Positions 1-5,263 of a stretch of DNA of 5,338 bases are shown piece after piece. The notes under the pieces are model-generated. The model was not told where the DNA came from, made no database searches, and saw only the letters and a list, made by a program, of their open reading frames with translations. The DNA comes from an uncultured Corynebacterium sp. Its GTDB lineage: Bacteria; Actinomycetota; Actinomycetes; Mycobacteriales; Mycobacteriaceae. The position numbers and the translations under genes were made by a program. The stretch covers positions 1 through 5,338 of the forward strand of contig CAJZGD010000181.1 in NCBI GenBank assembly GCA_915275065.1, in the 5' to 3' direction. Every line of letters begins with the position of its first letter. The first letter of the stretch is position 1.

Positions 1-864
1 GGCGGCCACATCGTTCCGGCGCCGCTCCGCCGACACCCCCGGTCCCCACTGATTATCGGGGTTGCCACCAGCTGCCGTGTTAATCAGGTTCAAAAACCCG
101 CGGCCATCGGTGCTCGTGGGGGAGTAGCACCCCGAAAACCCAAACGTGCCCCGGTACAGATCCGGGTGCAGATTCGCCAACCGCACCGCCGCACCGCCGC
201 CCATGGACAGGCCACCAATATACCGAGTGCCATTAAACCTCAGATCGGCTTCCCGCTCTAATACAGTGGGCAGTTCGCTGGTCAAAAACGTTTCCCACTG
301 CATTCGCCCCAATAACGGATCGTCCGCCTGCCAGTTGGCGTAATTCGACCCGGACGCCTCTGTGGGCATCACCACCGTCACTTGCTCGCCGCCGAGCTGC
401 TGCACATTCCCTTCCCGCAGCCACCCGGACTCCTTCGGCGCGGTCACCCCATCCAACAGATACAACATTGGTGCTGGCTTGCTTCGGTCCTTCGCGTGCT
501 GCACCTGTACCTGTACCACCCGTCGCATTGCCGGTGACTCTACGAACAATCGTTCGATACCGGGGTGTTGGGCGTCGGCCTCCCGCTTCGCTAACCGGGG
601 CGTAGCATAATCCCGCAGCGAGGTGGCAGGATACGGGTTCGGCCGGAAATAGATGGGCGGCGCCGGCACATATCCGGGCGTTGACCCCAAGAGTCTTTCC
701 AGCTCTGGGGCCAACCGGGGATCCTTCGACATTCGTTCAATCGCACTCGATGACCCCAAATCCCCCACATCAGCAGCACCCGCTGGCGCCACTCCCAGGC
801 TCAGGGCAGCGCTCAGACCTGCCGCAACTAGCCCCCCAAGGATTCGCATCGCTTTTCGACGCAT
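1..864 (-). CDS. Secreted mycolyltransferase (antigen 85/Cmt family), C-terminus outside the window
   Basis: The frame is open from ATG 864 to the window edge, giving 288 residues with no stop. Residues 1-30 form a typical Sec signal peptide: MRRKAMR, a hydrophobic stretch, then APAGA with likely cleavage near residue 30. The alpha/beta-hydrolase core follows. It includes MLYLLDG, VVMPTEASGSNYANW, WETFLTSELP (identical to antigen 85) and the nucleophile elbow GLSMG with Ser220. SGCYS contains Cys246. Compared with the upstream paralog about 95 residues are missing, including the catalytic Glu and His, because the window ends; this is not a visible truncation of the gene. Family role: transfer of mycolic acid from trehalose monomycolate to trehalose or arabinogalactan, outside the plasma membrane. 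The start is uncertain: an in-frame GTG at 873 has AGGAAAG five bases upstream of it (876-882), whereas ATG 864 has only GAGG close by. The gene lies 69 bp downstream of the 934-2142 gene. Family certain, exact acceptor unknown. Confidence 0.93.
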   Translation of the reverse strand, partial: MRRKAMRILGGLVAAGLSAALSLGVAPAGAADVGDLGSSSAIERMSKDPRLAPELERLLGSTPGYVPAPPIYFRPNPYPATSLRDYATPRLAKREADAQHPGIERLFVESPAMRRVVQVQVQHAKDRSKPAPMLYLLDGVTAPKESGWLREGNVQQLGGEQVTVVMPTEASGSNYANWQADDPLLGRMQWETFLTSELPTVLEREADLRFNGTRYIGGLSMGGGAAVRLANLHPDLYRGTFGFSGCYSPTSTDGRGFLNLINTAAGGNPDNQWGPGVSAERRRNDVAA

Positions 865-890
865 CAACCTCACCGCTTTCCTATCGGATA

Positions 891-905
891 AATCATGAAA
901 TGATT
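891..905. repeat. Inverted repeat overlapping the candidate -10 box
   Basis: The sequence aatcat-gaa-atgatt has perfect 6-bp arms (891-896 and 900-905) around a 3-bp centre. It overlaps the TATAAT at 903-908 and the predicted transcription start. This position would suit a repressor operator, or a weak leader hairpin. No known regulator motif was recognised. Confidence 0.4.
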
Positions 906-908
906 ATA
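903..908 (-). promoter_or_regulatory. Candidate -10 box (TATAAT) for the mycolyltransferase starting at 864
   Basis: The minus strand reads a perfect TATAAT at 908 to 903, in the 69-bp gap between the two tandem mycolyltransferase genes. Transcription would start near 896, giving a leader of about 30 bases. The -35 region (about 926-931) is poor, reading TTTTCG, as is common in corynebacterial promoters. It suggests that the downstream gene can be transcribed independently of the upstream paralog. Confidence 0.5.
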
Positions 909-933
909 GTCCGACGGTTAGGCGTCGAAAAGC

Positions 934-2142
934 TTATTTGCTCATATGCTGCCATGCGATCGGCAACTGCTCCGCAAAATACGGCCAAAAATGAATACCA
1001 CCCTGCTGATACGTGATCTTCTGGTGGGTCATGCCCTTTGCCCGCATCGCATCATCCAACTCGTGCGTGCACTCATTCGACATCTTCTCCAACACTATCG
1101 AACTCGGGATCGCCGCATTCCCCATTGGACCATACTTCGTAGTGATATCCCGGTCCCGGGGCGTCATCACCCCATCCGCCGTAAACACATACACCCGCAT
1201 ATTCTTCAGCCCCTCCGGGTGTGCCGTCACGTCATTCCGCAGCCGCTCCGCCGACGTTCCCGCCCCCCACTGATTATGCGGATTCCCGGCCCCCGCGGCC
1301 ACCACCATATTCAAAAACTCCCGCCCCATATTACTCGTTGTGGAATAACATCCTGAAAGCCCAAACGTGCCCCGATACCGATCCGGGTACAGGCTCGCCA
1401 ACCGCACCGCGGCTCCCGCACCCATCGACGCCCCACCAAGATACCGGCCGCCATTAAACTTCAAATCTGCCTCCTGCTCCAACACGGTGGGCAGTTCGCT
1501 CGTCAAAAACGTTTCCCACTGCAGCCGACCCAATGCTGGATCGTCCGCCTGCCAGTTCGTATAATTCGACGACCTGGCCTCCGTTGGCATCACCACCGTC
1601 ACCTGCGCATCATGGTGCAATTGCTGCACCTTCCCCTCCGTTAACCAGCTGGACGTATCACTCGAAGCCGCCCCATCCAACAGATACAACATTGGTGCCG
1701 GTTTATTCCGGTCCTTCGCGTGCTGCACCTGTACCTGCACTACCCGCCGCATCGCCGGCGACTCTACGAACAACCGTTCTACATTAGGGTGCTGAGCGTC
1801 GGCCTCCCGCTTCGCTAACCGAGGCGTAGCATAATCCCGCAACGAGGCGGCAGGATATGGGTTCGGCCGGAAATATACCGGCGGCACCTGCACATACCCC
1901 GGCTGCCCCCGATGCGCCGCCTCATACGCATCCTGCAACGCCCGCGATAACTGGGGATTCCGGGACGCCTCAACCAACGGATCCTGCATCGGCGACAGCG
2001 ATAACGGCGCCGGCTGCGCCCCGGCCACCATCGGCCCGAACGTCCCAAAACCCGTGGTCAAAACGGCTACCGTGGCCACAATGGTCATCATGATCGCCTG
2101 TGTGTTCCTGCCCATAAACCGGTGAACTTTTTTATACGCCAT
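934..2142 (-). CDS. Secreted mycolyltransferase (antigen 85/Cmt family), complete
   Basis: The protein has 402 residues. A long signal peptide (basic start MAYKKVHRF, hydrophobic core about 17-40) ends at VAGA with likely cleavage after residue 42. The mature part has the fold of antigen 85: MLYLLDG (151-157), VVMPTEA (183-189), WETFLTSELP (209-218), nucleophile elbow GASMG with Ser239, catalytic Glu352 (in VLEKMS) and His384 (in GGIHFWPYF). Glu352 and His384 were assigned by aligning with antigen 85 and the 4037-5185 paralog. The mature chain has exactly two cysteines, Cys265 (SGCYS) and Cys358 (NECTHEL), which could form a disulfide. By family it moves mycolic acids among trehalose and arabinogalactan acceptors outside the plasma membrane. 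ATG 2142 has AGGG five bases upstream. It is the probable first gene of a tandem pair with the gene at 1-864 and is closely similar to it at DNA level. Its promoter must lie in the 110-bp divergent gap. Exact substrate is not deducible. Confidence 0.95.
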   Translation of the reverse strand: MAYKKVHRFMGRNTQAIMMTIVATVAVLTTGFGTFGPMVAGAQPAPLSLSPMQDPLVEASRNPQLSRALQDAYEAAHRGQPGYVQVPPVYFRPNPYPAASLRDYATPRLAKREADAQHPNVERLFVESPAMRRVVQVQVQHAKDRNKPAPMLYLLDGAASSDTSSWLTEGKVQQLHHDAQVTVVMPTEARSSNYTNWQADDPALGRLQWETFLTSELPTVLEQEADLKFNGGRYLGGASMGAGAAVRLASLYPDRYRGTFGLSGCYSTTSNMGREFLNMVVAAGAGNPHNQWGAGTSAERLRNDVTAHPEGLKNMRVYVFTADGVMTPRDRDITTKYGPMGNAAIPSSIVLEKMSNECTHELDDAMRAKGMTHQKITYQQGGIHFWPYFAEQLPIAWQHMSK

Positions 2143-2189
2143 AGCGGCCCTATCAACTTTCTACAACGAAACAGTGGTGACGAGAATCT

Positions 2190-2206
2190 GATCTATCCGA
2201 TCTATC
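2190..2206. repeat. Direct repeat gatctatc x2 in the divergent intergenic region
   Basis: The octamer gatctatc occurs at 2190-2197 and again at 2199-2206, one base apart, giving a 9-bp period. It lies about 50 bases upstream of both flanking start codons, where a regulator of either gene could bind. No regulator family was recognised. Confidence 0.35.
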
Positions 2207-2210
2207 GACC

Positions 2211-2226
2211 ACCCACCAACCCACCA
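2211..2226. repeat. Perfect tandem repeat acccacca x2
   Basis: Two identical adjacent copies of acccacca occupy 2211-2218 and 2219-2226, four bases after the gatctatc repeat. The run is C-rich on the plus strand. It may be a binding site, or simply low-complexity sequence in the divergent promoter region. Confidence 0.35.
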
Positions 2227-2234
2227 TTACATCG

Positions 2235-2253
2235 CACGCTAAGCTTAACCCCA
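2235..2253. promoter_or_regulatory. Weak DtxR-like dyad just upstream of the heme monooxygenase gene
   Basis: A perfect palindrome TAAGCTTA lies at 2240-2247. Read on the minus strand, the surrounding 19 bases match the DtxR consensus as I know it (TTAGGTTAGGCTAACCTAA) at 11 of 19 positions, with most matches in the core. It touches the ATG at 2253, where it would block a leaderless or short-leader promoter. Heme-degrading enzymes are often iron-regulated, so an iron regulator is reasonable. The match is below what a good site shows, so this is a tentative call. Confidence 0.25.
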
Positions 2254-2558
2254 TGAGTATTGTCAAAATCAACGCCATTACCGCCGGACCCGGCCAAGAA
2301 GCCGAGTTAGAACGCCGATTCGAAGCCCGTAAACATGCGATCGACGGCCACCCCGGATTTGAGGGATTCACCCTCCTCCGCCCCACCAAGGGTGAAACCC
2401 GCTATTTCGTATTCACCCAATGGGCAGACGAAGAATCCTACCAAGCCTGGCGTGCCGCCGACACCGGGCACAGCGGCGACCCAGCCGAACGGAAAAAAGT
2501 AGCCCCCCACGCAGACCTCATGGAATTCGACGTGGTGTTCGAAGTGAAGGGAGAATAA
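2253..2558 (+). CDS. Heme-degrading monooxygenase, MhuD/IsdG-like (ABM domain)
   Basis: This 101-residue protein is a single ferredoxin-like ABM domain, the usual length for the family. The start MSIVKINAI closely resembles mycobacterial MhuD (MPVVKINAI), and PGF-GF, LLRP-KGE-RYFV and the ending LMEFDVVFEV also match. Key MhuD positions are kept: Asn7, Arg26 and Trp66. The heme-ligand histidine is His75 in MhuD; here His73 (in DTGHSGDP) is the nearest candidate, shifted by two, so its role needs alignment. The family cleaves cytoplasmic heme oxidatively, releasing iron and a tetrapyrrole product. There is no signal peptide. No Shine-Dalgarno sequence precedes ATG 2253 (the bases are gcttaacccc), so translation may be leaderless or nearly so. 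It is followed after 3 bp by the PH-domain gene, probably in one operon, and is divergent from the mycolyltransferase pair. Confidence 0.88.
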   Translation: MSIVKINAITAGPGQEAELERRFEARKHAIDGHPGFEGFTLLRPTKGETRYFVFTQWADEESYQAWRAADTGHSGDPAERKKVAPHADLMEFDVVFEVKGE

Positions 2559-2561
2559 CCC

Positions 2562-2930
2562 ATGGAAGCCGCTGCAGTAGCATCATGGATGTTCGCCGCC
2601 GAGGTGCCCATTCCCGGTGATGTGGCCAACCTCCTTATTCCTGGGGAACAAGCTGTCGCCGCCTATCAAACGTTCCGCGACAGTGCTATTTTCACCACCC
2701 ACCGGCTTATAGTCCGCGACTCCCAAGGCATACGGGGTAAAAAGGTGGAGGCCTATTCCCTCCCATACTCCGCAATCAACATGTGGTCTAGCGAAAACGC
2801 CGGCACCCTCGACTTCACTGCCGAAATTTCCCTATGGACCCGCGCCGGGTACATCAAGATCAAATTGGGGCGGGGTGTAGACGTTCGCCGCCTCGACCAG
2901 CTCATCGCCCATGTCGTGCTCAATAAGTAA
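2562..2930 (+). CDS. Bacterial PH-domain protein (bPH_1 type)
   Basis: The protein has 122 residues, close to the whole-protein length of this small family. Recognisable bPH_1 features are FRDSAIFTTHRLIVRD (38-53), QGIRGKK (55-61), SLPYSAI (66-72), AGTLDF-AEISLW (80-92) and IKIKLGRGVDVRRLDQLI (98-115). No signal peptide or membrane segment is seen, so it is probably cytoplasmic. The molecular role of the family is unclear; these domains form ring-like oligomers in known structures. ATG 2562 follows the stop of the heme monooxygenase by 3 bp and has a good ribosome site AAGGGAG (2547-2553) inside the end of that gene, so the two are very likely co-transcribed and translationally linked. A second Met at residue 10 is a less likely start. 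Any link to heme is inference from position only. Confidence 0.85.
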   Translation: MEAAAVASWMFAAEVPIPGDVANLLIPGEQAVAAYQTFRDSAIFTTHRLIVRDSQGIRGKKVEAYSLPYSAINMWSSENAGTLDFTAEISLWTRAGYIKIKLGRGVDVRRLDQLIAHVVLNK

Positions 2931-2985
2931 CGGCTTCAGAGGGTGGTAATCGCCGCCTGGGCGGGGCTGCTTTCAAGTCCGTTCC

Positions 2986-3010
2986 AGCCGGCTAGTCTGG
3001 TTAGCCGGTT
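2986..3010. terminator. Hairpin between convergent genes, possible bidirectional terminator
   Basis: Arms CCGGCTA (2988-2994) and TAGCCGG (3002-3008) pair perfectly around a 7-base loop. One G-T and one A-T pair extend the stem to 9 pairs. It covers the stop codon (3001-3003) of the minus-strand epimerase-like gene and lies 55 bp past the stop of the PH-domain gene. No T-run follows on either strand, so it is not a classical intrinsic terminator; it may end or protect transcripts from either side. Confidence 0.4.
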
Positions 3011-3897
3011 GCGGCAGCCGCGGTTGCGGCGATCGCATCCGCCAGGGGAGTTGGAACAAAACCGAATGCTTGTTCCAGCTCGGTGGCGTCGACAACATAG
3101 GGTTGGGTGTATTGGTAGAGCACGGATTTGATTTCCCGCATCATGGGGTTGGTGAGTCCCGCGAGCGTGAGCCCCATTCCCGAGATTTGTTTTACCTTCC
3201 CCTTGGGGTTGAGTTGATAGGCGAAGTCGGTGAGGCTGGCATTCCCAGATACCGGTCCCACCCAATACCTATCGCTCAACTGGGGGTTGGTGGCTAAAAT
3301 CGCAAGGCATTCGCCAATGTCGGGAAGATACGACCAGGCGTGGGGGACGGTAGGGTCGCCGACCACCTTGGCCACCCCGCCGGAAAGAATAGGTTCGATG
3401 AATTCGTCGCCGACAATGCTGCCGATGCCCGCGCCCGGGCCAAAGTAGTCACTGGCTCGCAGTTCGGTGACATAGAGGTCGTCGGCCTGTTTGAGCATGC
3501 GCCACAATTGGGCGCGGGTGGCACCCTTGGGCTCGGTGGGGGATTCTAAGGATGCGCTGGTAAATGGCCTGGTTTGTCGCCCAAATGGGTAGAGGTTTCC
3601 CATGAGCACGATGCGGGAGCCGGTGGCGCGGGCGGCGGCAATCACCGATTCGATAATGAGCGGCCATTCCTCGGGCCACTCTTGGTAGGGCGGGTTGACG
3701 CACACGATAATGGATTCGCAGTTCGTGGCGGCGGTGGCGAGGGCCGCGGCATCCGTGGCATCCAACCGCAACGACAGGCATTGTGGAATGGGGGTACGTG
3801 ACCTAGTTCCGATCTTCACCTGTTGATTTCGGCGAATGAGACTGTGGGCGGCGGCCCTGCCGGTGGGGCCGGCGCCCAGGATAAGGTGGGTGGACAT
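3001..3897 (-). CDS. NAD-dependent epimerase/dehydratase-like protein (atypical SDR)
   Basis: From ATG 3897 the product has 298 residues. It opens with a Rossmann strand and glycine motif, MSTHLILGAGPTGRAAA (GAGPTG at 8-13), then a likely cofactor acid in RLDATD (Asp46), VNPPY (68-72), NLYPFG (101-106), PKGATRAQ (123-130), RASDYFGPG (147-155) and a YLPDIG segment (190-195). This order is typical of extended or atypical SDR proteins. A clear YxxxK catalytic pair is not seen, so it may be a reductase-like or binding variant; the substrate is unknown. ATG 3897 is preferred because TTGGAG stands six bases upstream and the Rossmann strand begins at once. The in-frame ATG 3963 would add 22 residues with no fold motif and no ribosome site. 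No signal peptide; probably cytoplasmic. The gene is convergent with the PH-domain gene and lies 139 bp downstream of the third mycolyltransferase. A role with its neighbours is not shown. Confidence 0.85.
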   Translation of the reverse strand: MSTHLILGAGPTGRAAAHSLIRRNQQVKIGTRSRTPIPQCLSLRLDATDAAALATAATNCESIIVCVNPPYQEWPEEWPLIIESVIAAARATGSRIVLMGNLYPFGRQTRPFTSASLESPTEPKGATRAQLWRMLKQADDLYVTELRASDYFGPGAGIGSIVGDEFIEPILSGGVAKVVGDPTVPHAWSYLPDIGECLAILATNPQLSDRYWVGPVSGNASLTDFAYQLNPKGKVKQISGMGLTLAGLTNPMMREIKSVLYQYTQPYVVDATELEQAFGFVPTPLADAIAATAAAATG

Positions 3898-3976
3898 GAC
3901 GAACTCCAAAAACGAATGGTGCGCGCCGCGTCGCGCGTCGAAAGGCTCAAGGCTGACGCCCAAAAGCTAATAAAGT

Positions 3977-3982
3977 ATCATA
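3977..3982 (-). promoter_or_regulatory. Candidate -10 box (TATGAT) for the epimerase-like gene
   Basis: In the 139-bp gap 3898-4036 the minus strand reads TATGAT at 3982 to 3977, five of six matches to TATAAT, in an AT-rich patch. No good -35 is visible. Transcription would begin near 3970, giving a leader of about 73 bases that includes a very GC-rich dyad (CGCGC at 3921-3925, GCGCG at 3932-3936). Nothing else was found in this gap. Confidence 0.35.
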
Positions 3983-4036
3983 ACAACAGTCGAACGTTAG
4001 CTCGATTGGTTGAGGCGTTATTACACCCGTACTTCT

Positions 4037-5185
4037 CTAGCGCACCTGATTTTTGTATACCGCATCCCAGCCGGCTTTGAGCTGGTCACCATAGTATTCC
4101 CACGCATGAACCCCACCATATTGATAGTGGACAACTTGGTGGGTCATGCCCGCGTTAATCATGGCACGTTCTAAATCGCGTGTGGAGGTATACGAGGCGT
4201 ATTCCAAAATGGCGGCACCGGGGAGATCGAGGCGGGTGCGGCCGGTGTGTAGCTCAATGTCGTATTTGGTGATGTGGGCGTCCGCGGCAAACAGATAGAC
4301 CGGAATGTTCCGCAATCCTTCCGGGTGGGTGGAGACGTCGTCGCGCGCCCAGGTGGGGGTTGGTCCGGTGCCCCACGCATTATCGGGGTCGCTGCCGACG
4401 CACCGTAAAATGGCCAGGGTCATGCCGCGGCCCATGGTGGATGTGGTGGAATAGCAGCCGGAGAGCCCAATGGCGCCGTGATAGAACTCGGGGTGTTTCG
4501 CCGCTAACCGGATTGCCCCGCTGGCCCCCATAGAGAGCCCCCCGATGATGCGGCGCCCATTGAATTTCAGGCCGGTGGCGGGGTCTTCCATGATGCTGGG
4601 GAGCTCTTGGGTGAGGAACGTGTCCCATTGGTGGCGGCCTACCTCGGGGTCGTCAGCCACCCAGTTTTCGTAGAGTGAGCCCGATGCCTCGGTAGGCATG
4701 ACCACTATGACTTGTTCGTTGTTTAAGGCTTTCTCTAATTGGCCTTCCCGCAGCCACCCAGAGCGGCGGGGTGCGGTAACCCCGTCAAGGAGGTAGAGCA
4801 TGGGGGCGGATTCTTCCGGCCGCGGGGGGAGCATGACTTGCACTTCGACGATGCGGCGCATGCAAGGGGATTCGATAAACCAGCGTTCCACCCGCGGGGC
4901 CTCATCGAATACCCGTTTGGCTAATCTAGGGACGTCATAATCCTGATTACTGGTGGCTGGGTGTGCGGTTTCATCAATATAGATAGGGGGAATCCTTCGC
5001 CATATTGCTGGGGATTTCTGCACCATTTTCACCGTGAAGGAGATGAGCTTTCGTGCCGTTTTGGTGTTTAGGACTGCAGCAACGAGGGTGCAATATCGCC
5101 GGGTGGCCGTTCCGGGTGGAGGCGGGCTGACCGGGGTGTCCACAGTGGAGGTAGCAGTAGAGCGCATAGAAGTTGTATCAGTCAT
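4037..5185 (-). CDS. Antigen 85/Cmt-family mycolyltransferase-like protein without a clear signal peptide
   Basis: The protein has 382 residues. The catalytic domain matches the two paralogs: PRLAKR (86-91), MLYLLDGVTAP (129-139), VVMPTEASGS (161-170), WDTFLTQELPSIM (187-199), nucleophile elbow GLSMG with Ser218, Glu328 in ILEYAS and His360 in GGVHAWEYY. The triad is therefore intact. The N-terminus is odd: residues 1-28 are rich in Thr, Ser and Pro (PVSPPPPGTAT), and 29-60 (RRYCTLVAAVLN...) have only a short, interrupted hydrophobic stretch, so no classical signal peptide is apparent. Cysteines are at 32, 108, 244 and 262; the position matching Cys358 of the 934-2142 protein is not Cys. By family it would be a mycolic acid transferase outside the membrane, but export is unproven. 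No Shine-Dalgarno sequence precedes ATG 5185; TAAACT at 5195-5200 could give a leaderless transcript. Met54 (5026) is an alternative start without a ribosome site. Confidence 0.9.
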   Translation of the reverse strand: MTDTTSMRSTATSTVDTPVSPPPPGTATRRYCTLVAAVLNTKTARKLISFTVKMVQKSPAIWRRIPPIYIDETAHPATSNQDYDVPRLAKRVFDEAPRVERWFIESPCMRRIVEVQVMLPPRPEESAPMLYLLDGVTAPRRSGWLREGQLEKALNNEQVIVVMPTEASGSLYENWVADDPEVGRHQWDTFLTQELPSIMEDPATGLKFNGRRIIGGLSMGASGAIRLAAKHPEFYHGAIGLSGCYSTTSTMGRGMTLAILRCVGSDPDNAWGTGPTPTWARDDVSTHPEGLRNIPVYLFAADAHITKYDIELHTGRTRLDLPGAAILEYASYTSTRDLERAMINAGMTHQVVHYQYGGVHAWEYYGDQLKAGWDAVYKNQVR

Positions 5186-5194
5186 CGACTGTAA

Positions 5195-5200
5195 AGTTTA
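5195..5200 (-). promoter_or_regulatory. Candidate -10 box (TAAACT) giving a near-leaderless transcript
   Basis: The minus strand reads TAAACT (fits TANANT) at 5200 to 5195, nine bases before ATG 5185, so transcription would begin within about three bases of the start codon. This fits the lack of a Shine-Dalgarno sequence. A second candidate, TATAAA at 5229 to 5224, would give a leader of about 30 bases. Neither has a good -35 box. Confidence 0.3.
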
Positions 5201-5239
5201 AGAGATTCATGAAAGGAAAACACTTTATAGGGGTATGGG

Positions 5240-5263
5240 GCAGAAAACCGGGAGTATTTCTGC
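5240..5263. repeat. Perfect inverted repeat upstream of the third mycolyltransferase gene
   Basis: GCAGAAA (5240-5246) and TTTCTGC (5257-5263) are exact reverse complements, separated by 10 bases. The half-sites are 17 bp centre to centre, suitable for a dimeric regulator. It lies 55 bases upstream of ATG 5185 and just upstream of the candidate -10 at 5224-5229, so it may be an operator. No regulator family was recognised. The rest of 5186-5338 shows no supported gene. Confidence 0.4.

Noticed and set aside
146..343. Similar 65-codon plus-strand open frames here and at 1367-1564
   Set aside because: They lie antisense to the same conserved block of the two paralogous mycolyltransferases, so their resemblance follows from the coding strand; no ribosome site or independent support.
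916..923. GGTTAGGC resembling half of a DtxR site
   Set aside because: Only the left half is present; the following bases (GTCGAAAA) do not form the dyad.
2952..2967. GC-rich hairpin CCGCC-TG-GGCGG as a terminator of the PH-domain gene
   Set aside because: The loop is only two bases and no strong T-run follows; the hairpin at 2986-3010 is better.
3004..3045. Repeated cggttgcggc units near the end of the epimerase-like gene
   Set aside because: They encode the Ala/Thr-rich C-terminal tail of the protein and need no other explanation.
3898..3963. A 22-residue N-terminal extension of the epimerase-like protein from ATG 3963
   Set aside because: It has no ribosome site, comes before the Rossmann strand, and ATG 3897 has TTGGAG at ideal spacing.
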